A DNA stretch of 64,000 nucleotides, from NCBI GenBank assembly GCA_001898995.1, contig MKVZ01000004.1, forward strand, positions 556,612-620,611. The letters run 5' to 3'. The notes beneath the pieces were generated by a model. That model was given only the letters and a program-made list of their open reading frames with translations, ran no database searches and was not told the DNA's origin. The first letter of the stretch is position 1. The number at the start of each line of letters is the position of its first letter. Below are positions 28,039 through 40,332 of the stretch, piece by piece. Both the position numbers and the translations under genes were made by a program. The DNA is from Rhizobiales bacterium 63-22 (GTDB lineage: Bacteria; Pseudomonadota; Alphaproteobacteria; Rhizobiales; Rhizobiaceae).

Positions 28039-30581
28039 CTACAGGGTCCTCAGCACATCCGCCGGCTTCTGGCCGAGCACGCGCCATGTACCGGCGAGGC
28101 CGAAGCCGACAGTGAGCAGGAGCGCCAGCGCCACCGTGGCGAGCGCGACATCGGGCAGAAAGGCGGCCTTCAGCTTCATGATCTGCGCCACCACATACCA
28201 GCCCGCGAGGCCGCCGGCGGCGAGCGCGAAGATCGCCGTCGCCAGCCCCAGCAGCATATATTCCAGCACATAGGCCGTGATCAGCGTGCGCCGCGTCGCG
28301 CCCAGCGTCTTCAGCACCACCGCATCGTGGACCCTGGCGCGATTGCCGGCGGCGAGCGCTCCGCCCAGCACCAGCACGGAAGCGGCGAGCGCGATGGAGG
28401 CGGCGGCGCGGATCGCCGTCGCGATCTGGCCGAGGAGATCGTTGGCGACATCGAGCGCATCGCTGACGCTGACCGTGGTGACGGCGGGCCATGCCTTCGT
28501 CACCTCCCGCAGCACGTCCGGCACGCGGGACTTTTCCCCCGGCGGAATGGTCAGCGTCGCGAGCCATGTGACGGGCGCGCCGGCGAAAGTGTTGGGCGAG
28601 AACACCATGACGAAATTCATCGCCAGCGTCTCCCATTGCACCTGCCGGAAACTCGCGATCTTCGCGGTGATGTTGCGGCCGAGCACATTGACCGTCACCG
28701 TGTCGCCGAGCTTCAGCCCCAGCGCCTTGCCCTCGCGCTCGGAAAAGGAGACGAGCGGCTCGCCATGGTAATCCGCCGGCCACCACGCGCCCTCGCTCAG
28801 GGTGGAGTTTTCCGGCACCGTGTCCGAGAAGGTGATGCCGCGGTCGCCGCGCAGCACCCATGCCCCGTCGGCGGGGATTTTCATGTCGCGGATGTTCCTG
28901 CCGTCGAAGGCGACGATGCGCCCGCGCAGCATGGGGCCGCTGGTGAGCTTGCCGTCCGGCACGATCCCGCCGATCAGTTTCCTGAATGCGCCGATATCGC
29001 CGTTCTGTATGTCGACGAAAAAGAAATCGGGCGCGTGCGCCGGCATGTTCTCCGTCACCTGCCGGCGCAGATTGCCGTCGATGAGGGCGATCGCCACCAT
29101 CAGCGTCAGGCCGAGGCCGAGCGACAGCACCACGGACGGGGTGAGCGCGCCGGGACGGTGGATATTGCCGATGGCAAGCCGCAGCGCCGTTGAGCGCACG
29201 CGCGGCGCGCGGCGCGCGATCAGGCCGATGCCGGCGGCGACCAGCCGCAGCACGGCGAAGGCGGCGACGGACGAGACGATGAAGATCGCCGCGATGCGCC
29301 GGTCATAGGCGAGATACCATGCCAGCCCCGCCAGCGCCGCGACGAGCAGGATCGCGAGCGCCAGATAGGGCAGCGGCGGCAGGCCGCGCTGCTCGAAGCC
29401 TTGTTCGCGGAACAGCGCCGTCGCCGGCACGTCGCGGGCGCGTCCGAGCGGCAGGATGGCGAAGGCGAGCGTGGTGACGAGGCCGAATATGGCGGCCAGC
29501 GCCAGCGCGCCGGGGAAGAAGCCGCCCGCCGCCACCGGCAGATAGCGCGCCAGCATCGCCCCCGCCGCATAGGGGATGATCGCCGCCAGCATCAGGCCGA
29601 TGGCGATGCCGATCAGGCCGATCACCATGATCTGCATGAAATAGACCAGCACCGAAAAGCGCGCGGGCGCGCCCAGCGCCTTGAAGGTGGCTATGACGCC
29701 GCGCTTGCCGTCGAGATAGGCGCGCACCGCATTGGCCACCCCGACGCCGCCGACGATCAGCGCCGTCAGCCCCACCAGCGTCAGGAACTGCGAGAAGCGC
29801 TCGATATTGGCACGGAGCGAGGGCGCGGCATTGGCGCGGGTGCGGATGTTCCAGCCCGCATCGGGGAAATCCTTCATGGCCTCGCGCCGCACGCGCGCCA
29901 CCGCCGCATCCTGTGCTGCGCCGGGCAGCGCGACCTTGTAGAAATAATTGACGAGGCTCCCCGGCTGGATCAGGCCGGAGGCGCGCAATCCGTCGAGCGA
30001 GGTCAGGAAGCGCGGCGCGAAATTGAAGCCCGACGACAGCAGGTCCGGCTCGTTTTCGATCAGGGCGCGCAGTTCGAACGTCTGCGAGCCGAGCAGAACC
30101 TTCGCGCCGAGGCGCAGGTTCATCCGGTCGAGAAAGTCCTGCGTCACCGCCGCGCCATAGACGCCGTTCCTCTCGGCCATAACGGCGGCGAGCGGCTGGC
30201 GCGGCGTCACCTGAAGATCGCCATAGAGCGGATAGGCGGCATCCACCGCCTTGACCTCCACCAGCGACTGGTCCGACCCGTCCGGCAGGCGGGCCATGGA
30301 GCGCATGGTGGCGCTCTCGGCCACGCGGCCCTGTGCGGCGATGAAGGCGCGCTCCGCGGCGACCGCCTCGCGCTGGTTGAGGGCAAAGCTGATATCGCCG
30401 CCGAGGATGGTGCGACCCTGCGCCGCGATGCCGTCCGTGACCGAGCGGGCGACGGAATTGACGCCGCCGATGGCGGCCACGCCGAGCGCGATGCAGGCGA
30501 GGAAGATGTAGAAGCCGGACAGGCCGCCGCGCATCTCGCGCAATGCGAAGCGCAGGGCGAGCAGGATGGAACGCGCGCGGC

Positions 30582-30585
<4 letters not shown>
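28039..30585 (-). CDS. FtsX/MacB-type ABC transporter permease (YbbP-like)
   Basis: This 848-residue membrane protein has an N-terminal helix (SGFYIFLACIALGVAAIGGVN), a large periplasmic region, and two FtsX-like permease blocks (about residues 260-410 and 720-845), the layout of YbbP-type permeases with about ten helices. It pairs with the ATPase upstream, whose stop overlaps this start by four bases (ATGA), so the two are translationally coupled. Such systems act on lipoproteins, peptides or envelope lipids rather than importing solutes. The substrate is unknown. Confidence 0.87.
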
Positions 30586-31337
<752 letters not shown>

Positions 31338-31475
31338 ACGCTTTTCTTTCTGTAAAGCTATAAAGCATATGCTTCCCCCCGGGCGACACGCGCCACAAAT
31401 CGAACTTGTTTCGCGCGGATCGTTCGGGGAAACTGCGGACGACCTGCCCGCCTTCACCAATATGGGTTTTCAGCG

Positions 31476-32321
31476 ATGCGTTTCAAACTCCCCATTTTCG
31501 CCCTGCGCGGTTTCCTGAGGCCAGATTTCCTGAGGATTGGTCTCGTCGCGGCGGCAGCCTTCCTTTTCGCCGCCGGCGCATATGCGCAGGACGCCACGAG
31601 CGCGCAGGACGCGAACGGGTCCGACGCCGCGGCCCGGGACAACCTGCCGGTCGCGCAGCTTTCGCAGGTGAAGATCGTCGGTTTCGGCGACAGCCTGATG
31701 GCGGGCTACAAGCTGTCCTCCGACGGAGCCTTTCCGCAGCAGCTCGAAAAAGCGCTCGACGACAAGGGCTACGAGGTCGAGGTAATCAACGCCGGCGTTT
31801 CCGGCGACACAACCACCGGCGGCCTTTCACGCATCGACTGGTCGGTGCCCGACGGCACCGATCTTGTAATTCTCGAACTCGGCGCCAATGACGCGTTGCG
31901 CGGCATCGAACCGGAAATCACCGAAAAAAACCTCGACGACATGCTGGCGCGGCTCAGGCAGCGCAAGATTCCCGTCATCCTTGCCGGGATGATCGCCCCG
32001 CCGAACATGGGCAAGGCCTATGCGGAGAAGTTCAATCCGATCTATCCGCGACTTGCGAAGAAATACGGCGTGCCGCTCTATCCCTTCTTCCTCGACGGGG
32101 TGGCGACCCACAAGGACCTGCTGCTCGACGACGGCATGCACCCGAATGACAAGGGCGTCGCGGTCATGGTGTCGAAATTCCTGCCCGTGGCCGAAAAGAG
32201 CCTCAAGGCCCTGCCCGCCGCCGCGCCCGACACGAACGGGCAGAACGGAGGGGCAGCGGGAGGGCAGAACGGCGGGCAAAGCCCGAACGGCGGTCAAAAC
32301 AAGGGGACATCGGGCGGCTGA
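31476..32321 (+). CDS. tesA: SGNH/GDSL esterase, TesA-like
   Basis: This 281-residue secreted esterase has a signal peptide ending at AYAQ (about residue 38), then the SGNH blocks: GFGDSLMAGY with the nucleophilic Ser, the oxyanion Gly in NAGVSGDTT, Asn in LGANDALRG, and the catalytic Asp/His pair in DGMHPNDKG. This is the arylesterase/lysophospholipase/thioesterase I group. The C-terminal 30 residues form a low-complexity tail of NGG/QNGG repeats with Ser and Lys, unusual for TesA. It is divergent from the ABC exporter. Confidence 0.88.
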   Translation: MRFKLPIFALRGFLRPDFLRIGLVAAAAFLFAAGAYAQDATSAQDANGSDAAARDNLPVAQLSQVKIVGFGDSLMAGYKLSSDGAFPQQLEKALDDKGYEVEVINAGVSGDTTTGGLSRIDWSVPDGTDLVILELGANDALRGIEPEITEKNLDDMLARLRQRKIPVILAGMIAPPNMGKAYAEKFNPIYPRLAKKYGVPLYPFFLDGVATHKDLLLDDGMHPNDKGVAVMVSKFLPVAEKSLKALPAAAPDTNGQNGGAAGGQNGGQSPNGGQNKGTSGG

Positions 32322-32406
32322 ACCGGGCTCCGAGCATAAACAGCTTGCTCCCGGCGGCGATCGATGATTCGCTTGGAGATGTAGAACGATTCGAGGAGGA
32401 TGCCTT

Positions 32407-33000
32407 ATGCCGCGTCTTTTCACTGCCCTCGAAATCCCGCGCGACGCCGCGCTTTCGCTCTCGCTTCTGCGGGGCGGCCTGCCCGGTGCACGCTGGATCG
32501 ACGTCGAAAACTACCACATAACCCTGCGTTTCATCGGAGATGTGGAAGGCCATACGGCCGACGAAATCGCCAATGCGCTCGACCGCGTGCGGCGGCCGGA
32601 GTTCATGCTCAACCTGTCGGGCGTGGATGCTTTCGGCTCGAAGAAACCGCACAGCATCTATGCGGGCGTGGCGGCCACGCCGGAACTCAACGCGCTTCAG
32701 GCGGAGATCGAGCGCATCTGCCAGCGGCTCCACCTGCCCGCCGACCCGCGCAAGTTCGTGCCGCATGTGACGCTGGCGCGGCTCAGGAACGCACGCATCG
32801 AGGATGTGGCGCATTATCTTTCCTCACGCGGCAATTTCGCGACGCTACCCTTCCGGGTAAGCCGTTTCGTGCTGATGTCCTCGCGCGATTCGGTGGGCGG
32901 AGGCCCCTATATCGTCGAGGAGGCATGGCCTCTGGTGGCGCGCTCCTTCGGCCAGAGCCGGTCCGCCAGCGCCGTCGAGGCGGCGAGGATCATCCGGTAG
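32407..33000 (+). CDS. thpR: RNA 2',3'-cyclic phosphodiesterase
   Basis: This is a 197-residue 2H phosphoesterase that opens 2',3'-cyclic phosphates on RNA ends; family members also ligate tRNA halves. The two catalytic HxT motifs are visible as YHITLRFIG (about residue 36) and PHVTLARL (about 120). GAGGAGG lies close upstream of the start. Its last 94 bases overlap the 3' end of the tyrosine phosphatase gene on the other strand. Confidence 0.88.
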   Translation: MPRLFTALEIPRDAALSLSLLRGGLPGARWIDVENYHITLRFIGDVEGHTADEIANALDRVRRPEFMLNLSGVDAFGSKKPHSIYAGVAATPELNALQAEIERICQRLHLPADPRKFVPHVTLARLRNARIEDVAHYLSSRGNFATLPFRVSRFVLMSSRDSVGGGPYIVEEAWPLVARSFGQSRSASAVEAARIIR

Positions 33001-33419
33001 GTCCTCTCGAAATCCCCGGCGCCGCCATACCACGGATCGGGGATTTCCACCGGCTGACCGCCCGCGATCTCGGTGAAAAGCCCGATACGGCTTGTCGCAT
33101 CCGCCGGCCTGCGTCCGGCGATCAGGCGCATGTTCGAGCGGTCCATGCCGAGGATCAGGTCGAAGCGCATGAAATCGGCCCCGACGAGCTGGCGGCAGCA
33201 CTGGCCGGAAATGTCGATGCCGTAGCGCGCAGCGACGCTGATGGAGCGCTCGTCCGGCGCATCGCCGGTATGATAGCCGTTCAGCCCCGCGGAATCGAGC
33301 AGCACGCCCCGGATGCCCCGCGCCGAGAGCACATGCGCCATCACGCCTTCGGCAAGCGGCGAACGGCAGATATTGCCGGCGCAGACGAAAAGAATGCTGT
33401 TCACGCTGTCCCTGGTCAT
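32907..33419 (-). CDS. Low-molecular-weight protein tyrosine phosphatase
   Basis: This 170-residue protein has the P-loop signature VCAGNICRS (C-x5-R-S) near residue 17 and the general-acid motif IPDPWYGG towards the C-terminus, as in LMW-PTPs of the Wzb/ArsC fold. The start at 33419 has AGGGA 5 nt upstream. The C-terminal 30 codons lie antisense to the end of thpR. In some bacteria such phosphatases act on tyrosine kinases of polysaccharide export, but no such kinase is nearby. Confidence 0.88.
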   Translation of the reverse strand: MTRDSVNSILFVCAGNICRSPLAEGVMAHVLSARGIRGVLLDSAGLNGYHTGDAPDERSISVAARYGIDISGQCCRQLVGADFMRFDLILGMDRSNMRLIAGRRPADATSRIGLFTEIAGGQPVEIPDPWYGGAGDFERTYRMILAASTALADRLWPKERATRGHASSTI

Positions 33420-33511
33420 CGATTTCCCTGAACCGTCTCTTGGCGAACCTTTTGGGGAACCCGCACGCCCGAAACAGATTATGCCTTCAAAACAGGATGG
33501 AGCGAAAGACG

Positions 33512-33811
33512 ATGACACGCAACCGCTTGAGCGAGGAAGAACTGCAACGCGCGCTTTCCGGGCTGGAGGGCTGGCGTAAGCTGGAAGGACGCGAAGCGAT
33601 CGGCAGGAATTTCCAGTTCAAGGATTTCAACGCCGCCTTCGGCTTCATGACGCGGATGGCGCTCCATGCCGAGAAGCTCGACCATCATCCCGAATGGTTC
33701 AACGTCTATAACCGGGTCGACGTCACACTGGCCACGCACAGCGCCAACGGCATCACGGAACTCGACATCGAAATGGCGCAGCGGATGAACGCGCTGGCGG
33801 AACGAATTTGA
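33512..33811 (+). CDS. phhB: 4a-hydroxytetrahydrobiopterin dehydratase
   Basis: This protein of 99 residues matches the pterin-4a-carbinolamine dehydratase/DCoH family, which recycles the pterin cofactor of aromatic amino-acid hydroxylases. Signatures are [19 protein letters not shown] and the catalytic [20 protein letters not shown] segment with paired histidines. The ATG at 33512 is preceded by GGAGCGAAAG; another Met at 33497 would add five residues. No phenylalanine hydroxylase is in the window, so a partner must lie elsewhere or the role differs. Confidence 0.9.
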   Translation: MTRNRLSEEELQRALSGLEGWRKLEGREAIGRNFQFKDFNAAFGFMTRMALHAEKLDHHPEWFNVYNRVDVTLATHSANGITELDIEMAQRMNALAERI

Positions 33812-33959
33812 CATTTGCCTCCCATTCGACATCGGGCGACGAGCAAACGTCGGAATCAGACCACTAGCCGGCTGACACGCATCAACTTGTACGGCGCCGT
33901 CTTCATCACCATCTTTTGATCGGTGCGCGGTACGACCGCGCGGCAGGAGTTGAGCGACG

Positions 33960-34334
33960 ATGGACGATGTCAGAATCGGGGAAATCCTCGAACCCGGCGG
34001 CGAGCGCGAATTCAGATCGCGCCGCGAGCGCGTGAAGCAGGGCTTCTGGAAGGCGGCACGCAAGGCCGGCCGCATGATTCCGTTCATGGACGAGGTGGTT
34101 GCCGCCTATTATTGCGCGCTGGACGAGCGCACGCCGTTGCGCGTGCGCATGACGCTGATGGCGGCGCTCGCCTATTTCGTGCTGCCTTTCGACGCCATAC
34201 CGGACATGCTGGCCGGCATCGGCTTTACCGACGACATGGCCGTGCTGATGGCGGCGCTGACCGCCGTTCGCAGCCATATCACGCCCGCGCATCGGCTGGC
34301 GGCACGCAAGGCGCTGGCGGAGGAAGGGCAGTAG
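33960..34334 (+). CDS. YkvA/DUF1232 family protein
   Basis: This 124-residue protein has the DUF1232 core LAYFVLPFDAIPDMLAGIGFTDDMAVLMAA, a short amphipathic/hydrophobic hairpin with the diagnostic P-x-DAIPD motif. The N-terminal 40 residues are charged. Function is unknown; members are thought to be membrane associated. AGGAG lies 11 nt upstream of the start. The region between 33812 and 33959 contains no other gene. Confidence 0.85.
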   Translation: MDDVRIGEILEPGGEREFRSRRERVKQGFWKAARKAGRMIPFMDEVVAAYYCALDERTPLRVRMTLMAALAYFVLPFDAIPDMLAGIGFTDDMAVLMAALTAVRSHITPAHRLAARKALAEEGQ

Positions 34335-34595
34335 GACCCCGCCTGCCGCGACCGGAACAGACCGCGCCGCTATTTATCGCCTTACCCCGACAAACTCTCG
34401 CCGTTTTCTTCTCCTTCAAGTTGGAAAGGGATGGCGGCCGGCCTGTGTCCGTTCAATTTTTCTTTCAGTGCTTCACCGTTTGGTAACCGAGATTAAGGCA
34501 TGTTAATCGGCAACTGAACGGGACGGCCATCGAATGGCGGCATCCCGGTATTCGAGTTTCTGATTTGAAGCAAACGAAAGAGAACCGGTAGAACC

Positions 34596-35099
34596 ATGCT
34601 TGGAAAATCGTTCGTCGCGGCTTCGGTGTTCATGATTGCAATGGCGGGCTCGGCTCTCGCGCAGACACCGACCCAGATTAAGCAATTCGACGCCTGGGGC
34701 GCTTACAGCTACAAGTCCGGCAACAGCAAGGTCTGTTACGTCCTTTCCGTTCCGACGCAGAAACTGCCGGCTTCCGTCGATCATGGTGACAATTTCTTCC
34801 TTATCAGTCAGAAACCCGGGCAGAATGTCACCTATGAACCGCAATTCATGGCCGGCTATGACCTCAACCCCCATGCCAAGGTCATCGTGACCGTCGGCAA
34901 GAGCAAGTTCACCATGTTCGTCAACGGCAAGTCCGGATGGATGGAAAACGCCGCCGAGGAACCGAAGCTCGTCGCCATCATGAAGTCCGGCCACGAACTC
35001 AAGGTCGACGCCCAGTCCAAACGCGGCACCAAGACCAGCTACACCTATTCGCTGAAAGGTGTTGCGGATGCGCTGAAGGCCATCCAGAAATGCAAGTGA
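34596..35099 (+). CDS. Invasion-associated locus B (IalB) family protein
   Basis: This 167-residue periplasmic protein has a signal peptide (MLGKSFVAASVFMIAMAGSALA) and a beta-rich domain with FDAWGAYSYKSGNSKVCYVLS, DNFFLISQKPG and FTMFVNGKSGW, characteristic of the IalB family. IalB was named for its part in erythrocyte invasion by Bartonella; most alphaproteobacteria carry several paralogues whose roles are unknown. Two cysteines, one at the C-terminus (IQKCK), could form a disulfide. It stands alone and has a strong terminator. Confidence 0.87.
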   Translation: MLGKSFVAASVFMIAMAGSALAQTPTQIKQFDAWGAYSYKSGNSKVCYVLSVPTQKLPASVDHGDNFFLISQKPGQNVTYEPQFMAGYDLNPHAKVIVTVGKSKFTMFVNGKSGWMENAAEEPKLVAIMKSGHELKVDAQSKRGTKTSYTYSLKGVADALKAIQKCK

Positions 35100-35120
35100 A
35101 CCTCGCAGCATGATGCATGA

Positions 35121-35152
35121 AAGGCCGGGCCTCGCGCCCGGCCTTTTCTTTT
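35121..35152 (+). terminator. Terminator of the IalB-family gene
   Basis: Arms AAGGCCGGGC (35121-35130) and GCCCGGCCTT (35136-35145) around CTCGC are followed by TTCTTTTG. Confidence 0.9.
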
Positions 35153-35301
35153 GCCTCATGCCGGGATGACGAAAGGCTTCTTCTGTGCTATGAGCGCGCG
35201 CAACAGGGCTTTCCGTATTCGAAAAAGCCCCCATATCCATGTCATCGATGCAGACCGCCGACGCGAAGCAAAGGCCCGCGTCCCTTCACAATTGGAAACC
35301 G

Positions 35302-36537
35302 ATGTCCATTTCGTTCGACCTCACCATTGACGACACACGCGATCAGCTCGCCCGGCAGGCGCGCGCCATGACCGGGCTGAAGCCGTCGTTGATCGGCCTG
35401 TCGCGCGAGGAAATGGCCGAGGCGCTCGTCAAAACCGGCATACCGGAACGTCAGGTGAAGATGCGCATCAGCCAGCTTTGGCACTGGCTCTATGTGCGCG
35501 GCGTGTCCGACTTCGCCGACATGCGCAACATCTCCAAGGATCTGCGTGGCCTCCTGGCGCAGCATTTCACCATCGCTCGGCCGGAAGTGGTCGAGGAGCA
35601 GATTTCGCAGGACGGCACGCGCAAGTGGCTGTTCCGCTTTCCGCCGCGCGGCGCGGGCCGCCCGGTCGAGATCGAAAGCGTCTATATCCCCGAGGAAGGG
35701 CGCGGCACGCTGTGCATCTCCTCGCAGGTAGGGTGCACGCTCACCTGCTCCTTCTGCCACACCGGCACGCAAAAGCTGGTGCGCAACCTGACGGCCGAGG
35801 AAATCCTCGCGCAGCTTTTGACCGCCCGCGACCGGCTCGGCGACTTCCCCGACAAGGACACGCCCGACGGCGCGATGGTGCCTTCCGGCGAGCGCAAGAT
35901 CACCAATATCGTCATGATGGGTATGGGCGAGCCGCTCTACAATTTCGAGGAAGTGAAGAAGGCGCTGCTGATCGCCTCGGACGGTGACGGGCTGTCGCTC
36001 TCGAAGCGGCGCATCACGTTGTCCACCTCCGGCGTCGTGCCGGAAATCTACCGCACCGGCGACGAGATCGGCGTCATGCTCGCCATTTCGCTGCACGCCG
36101 TGCGCGACGACCTGCGCGACATCCTGGTGCCGATCAACAAGAAATATCCGCTGGAACAGCTCATCAAGGCCTGCCGCGAATATCCGGGCCTGTCCAACGC
36201 CAAGCGCATCACCTTCGAATATGTGATGCTGAAGGATATCAACGACAGCCTCGAAGACGCCAAGCGTCTGGTGAAGCTGTTGCAGGGCATTCCGGCCAAG
36301 ATCAACCTGATCCCGTTCAATCCGTGGCCCGGCACCAATTACCAGTGCTCGGACTGGGAGCAGATCGAGCGCTTCGCCGATTACATCAACGCCGCCGGCT
36401 ACGCCTCGCCGATCCGCACGCCGCGCGGGCGGGACATCCTCGCTGCCTGCGGCCAGTTGAAGTCGGAATCCGAGCGCCTGCGCAAGAGCGAGCGTCTGGC
36501 GCTGGAAGCCATGATGATCGCCGGCCATGGTGAATGA
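35302..36537 (+). CDS. rlmN: Dual-specificity 23S rRNA/tRNA adenine C2-methyltransferase
   Basis: RlmN is a radical-SAM enzyme that methylates A2503 of 23S rRNA and A37 of some tRNAs. The 411-residue protein shows the cluster motif [11 protein letters not shown] (about residue 150), the [12 protein letters not shown]-site motif, and AACGQL at the C-terminus with the methyl-carrying cysteine. The frame opens at 35239, but [11 protein letters not shown] at 35302 is preceded by TTGGAAACC and gives the length usual in this group. It is followed 18 nt later by a membrane protein gene. Confidence 0.95.
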   Translation: MSISFDLTIDDTRDQLARQARAMTGLKPSLIGLSREEMAEALVKTGIPERQVKMRISQLWHWLYVRGVSDFADMRNISKDLRGLLAQHFTIARPEVVEEQISQDGTRKWLFRFPPRGAGRPVEIESVYIPEEGRGTLCISSQVGCTLTCSFCHTGTQKLVRNLTAEEILAQLLTARDRLGDFPDKDTPDGAMVPSGERKITNIVMMGMGEPLYNFEEVKKALLIASDGDGLSLSKRRITLSTSGVVPEIYRTGDEIGVMLAISLHAVRDDLRDILVPINKKYPLEQLIKACREYPGLSNAKRITFEYVMLKDINDSLEDAKRLVKLLQGIPAKINLIPFNPWPGTNYQCSDWEQIERFADYINAAGYASPIRTPRGRDILAACGQLKSESERLRKSERLALEAMMIAGHGE

Positions 36538-36555
36538 GCGGGGATTGAGCCAATC

Positions 36556-37062
36556 GTGAACGACACGTTCGATTATATCAGCCGCTTCGTCGTCATCCTG
36601 TTCGGCTATTGCTGCGCTGTGCTGGCGGCCGGATGGTTTCTGGCGGCGATCCTTTACAGCCAGATCGACGTGCTGGCCTATGCGCTGGCCGATCCGTTTC
36701 TGGGCGATGTTCTCGAGGATATGCGTGCCGCGTGGGACATGACCGGCTTCTATGCCGCCGTTCTGGTCGCGGGGCCGGTGCTTGCCATCATGGCGGGCAG
36801 CCTCAGCTTCCTGCCGGCGGCAGCGCTTATCCTTCTTGCCGAAGTGCGCGGCTATGGTTCATCCCTGTTCTATTGCGTGGCGGGCGCGCTGATCGGGCTT
36901 GCCGCCGCCGGAACGACCATCCCGTTTCAGGAAACCAACGGCGGCCCGGAAATGCCGCTCCTGATCGCGGCAATGGCAGGAGCGGGCATTGTCGGCGGTT
37001 TCGTCTACTGGATGATCGCCGGGCGCAATGCCGGCCTTTTCCTCAACCGCCCGGCTTCCTGA
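36556..37062 (+). CDS. Conserved membrane protein, unknown function
   Basis: This 168-residue protein begins at a GTG 18 nt after the rlmN stop and so is likely in its operon. It has four probable transmembrane helices (FVVILFGYCCAVLAAGWFL, FYAAVLVAGPVLAIMAG, SSLFYCVAGALIGLAAAG and LLIAAMAGAGIVGGFVYW) joined by short loops. No catalytic motif is visible and I do not recognise a named family. Confidence 0.7.
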   Translation: MNDTFDYISRFVVILFGYCCAVLAAGWFLAAILYSQIDVLAYALADPFLGDVLEDMRAAWDMTGFYAAVLVAGPVLAIMAGSLSFLPAAALILLAEVRGYGSSLFYCVAGALIGLAAAGTTIPFQETNGGPEMPLLIAAMAGAGIVGGFVYWMIAGRNAGLFLNRPAS

Positions 37063-37085
37063 AACGGAATGGCCGTTCCGGCGGG

Positions 37086-37961
37086 TCACGCCGACGACAG
37101 AAGGATGACGCCGGCGATTACCAGGCCGCAGCCGGCGAGCCGCCACGGCCCGACCTTTTCGCGCAGGATCAGCATTCCCATGAGCGCGCCGATCATCATC
37201 GACATTTCGCGCATGGGAGCGACGAGGCTGAGAGGCGCGCCGGCGGTGAGCGCGGTCAGAACCAGAATATAGGACAGCGACTGGAGCACTCCGACAACGA
37301 TCGCAATCCGCCAATAGCCGCGCATGGCGTCGATGGCACGGCGCGGATTGGCGACCACGAGCGGCGCCAGCAGGAAGAACCGCAGCACGTTCGAGAACCA
37401 GTCCAGCACCACCGGCGCGATGCCCAGATCCTTGACGGCGTAGGCATCGACCACCGTATAGGACGCGATCAGACCGCCGGTCGCGGTACCCCAGCGCACC
37501 CCGGACTGCCCGCCCGGACGCCGGAAGGCGGAAAGATCGCCTTGCGTGGCGATGAGGCCGATCCCGGCCACCACCACGACCAGCCCGATCAGGCCGCGCG
37601 CGGACGGCAATTCGCCGAGGATCAGGAAAGCGCCGAAGGTGGAGAGCATCGGCCCCGTTCCGCGCGCGACGGGATAGACCACCGAAAGGTCGGCGACCTG
37701 ATATCCGCGCTGCAGGAAGAGGCTGTAGGCAAGATGGATCAGCCCGCTGAGCAGGATGAAGCCGATACCTCTCCATGTCCATGCGATGCCGTCGCCTTGC
37801 ACCAACAGGTAGAACACCCACGGCGCATAGGCGATACAGCCGACGAAAGTGTAGGCGAAGACGAAGACCGGACCGACCGACGCGGCCCGCTTGGCAAGAA
37901 GATTCCAGCCTGCGTGGATGAAGGCAGCAAGAACGACAAGCAACAGTGAGGCAAATGCCAT
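37086..37961 (-). CDS. EamA/DMT family transporter
   Basis: This 291-residue inner-membrane protein has about ten helices in two EamA repeats, with the N-terminal LAAFIHAGWNLLAKRA and mid-protein VYPVARGTGPMLSTFGAFLILGE typical of drug/metabolite transporters. The ATG at 37961 lies 5 nt after AGGAGG; the upstream open frame is not needed. Substrate and direction (probably export) are unknown. It converges on the membrane-protein gene at 36556-37062, 23 nt away. Confidence 0.87.
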   Translation of the reverse strand: MAFASLLLVVLAAFIHAGWNLLAKRAASVGPVFVFAYTFVGCIAYAPWVFYLLVQGDGIAWTWRGIGFILLSGLIHLAYSLFLQRGYQVADLSVVYPVARGTGPMLSTFGAFLILGELPSARGLIGLVVVVAGIGLIATQGDLSAFRRPGGQSGVRWGTATGGLIASYTVVDAYAVKDLGIAPVVLDWFSNVLRFFLLAPLVVANPRRAIDAMRGYWRIAIVVGVLQSLSYILVLTALTAGAPLSLVAPMREMSMMIGALMGMLILREKVGPWRLAGCGLVIAGVILLSSA

Positions 37962-38196
37962 CGAGACCTCCTGACGCGCCCATGGATGCATGGATGGGCG
38001 CTGGTTGATCTCGACGTCTCCGCCTCTGGGATTTTGTCCCTCGGGTGCAGCCGCGGAACTCCCGCGGTTTCTGCAACGCTCGGTCCAGCGGCGGATATGC
38101 GAACATCTCCGCCCGGAACCCTAGTTGCCACTCAGTCGATACGGGGAATCCTAGTCGATCGCGGCATGCGCGGTCAAGCGCCGTCGGTTCGCCGGC

Positions 38197-38856
38197 TTAC
38201 TTAGCCTGCGCGGTGATGATCTTCAGCGCGAAGGCCGAAAACACGCCCGCGAACAGCCAGTCGGTGATGCGCGTCACGGTCGGGTTCTTCTTCAACAGCC
38301 CGGCGAAACCATGCGCGGCCAGCACCATCGGCACGGTGAAGGGCAGCGACAGCGGAATGAAGGACAGGCCGAGAAAGAACAGTTTTCCCGCCACATGCGG
38401 ATCGTGCGCGGAAACGAACTGCGGCAGGAAGGTCATGTTGAACAGGATGATCTTCGGGTTGAGCAGGTTGACGCCGAAGCCGGTCATCCAGTTCTGGAAC
38501 AGCGTGCGCTCCTTGCCGCCCTGCTTTTCCGGCGAGAAGGCCGAGCCCTTGCGGATCGCCTGCACGGCGAGCCAGACCAGATAGCCCGCGCCGACCACCT
38601 TGAGCGCCGTGAAGGCGGTGGGCGAGGCCAGAATCAGCGCCGACAGGCCGAGCGCCACCATGCTGGTATGGATCACGATGCCGGTGCAGGCCCCCGCCAT
38701 GCAGGCGAAGCCCGCCGCCCTGCCCTGCGACAAGGCGCGGCCGACGAACAGTGTCATGTCCGGCCCCGGCGTGATGGAGAGAATGGCGGTGGCGATGGCG
38801 AACTGGACGCAAACCGTCCAGTCGGGAATGAAGGTCAGGTTTGTCAGGAAAGACAT
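38197..38856 (-). CDS. LysE/RhtB family exporter
   Basis: This 219-residue membrane protein has the LysE signatures SITPGPDMTLFVGRALSQGR and VNLLNPKIILFNMTFLPQF. The Met at 38856 gives MSFLTNLTF, a usual start. Amino-acid export is the family role; the substrate is unknown. The 235-bp gap to the EamA gene holds no visible gene. Confidence 0.87.
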   Translation of the reverse strand: MSFLTNLTFIPDWTVCVQFAIATAILSITPGPDMTLFVGRALSQGRAAGFACMAGACTGIVIHTSMVALGLSALILASPTAFTALKVVGAGYLVWLAVQAIRKGSAFSPEKQGGKERTLFQNWMTGFGVNLLNPKIILFNMTFLPQFVSAHDPHVAGKLFFLGLSFIPLSLPFTVPMVLAAHGFAGLLKKNPTVTRITDWLFAGVFSAFALKIITAQAK

Positions 38857-39057
38857 GGGGAGGGCTCCGGAAATCGGGGGCAAGCTAACCCGATTTCGCG
38901 GGCGCCGCCATCGCTTTTTCCGGCCTCTTTTCCTGCCCCGGCCGCAAGTCGCGGATCATGCGGCTTGCACACGCAAAACCAACTGGTAAAAGACTTGCGG
39001 CATTCGTTTTCGGGCGCTTCGTCCCGGCCCCATCATCCTGTCAGTGGAACGTGAATC

Positions 39058-40278
<1,221 letters not shown>

Positions 40279-40300
40279 TCGCTTACTTAATTATAGACGA

Positions 40301-40331
40301 AAAGCCCCCTGCCTCGCGGGGGGCTTTTTCG
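40301..40331. terminator. Bidirectional terminator between argG and map
   Basis: Arms AAAGCCCCC (40301-40309) and GGGGGCTTT (40319-40327) are followed by TTCG. A-rich sequence on the left means it may serve both convergent genes. It ends only a few bases before the map stop codon. Confidence 0.88.
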
Positions 40332-40332
40332 T

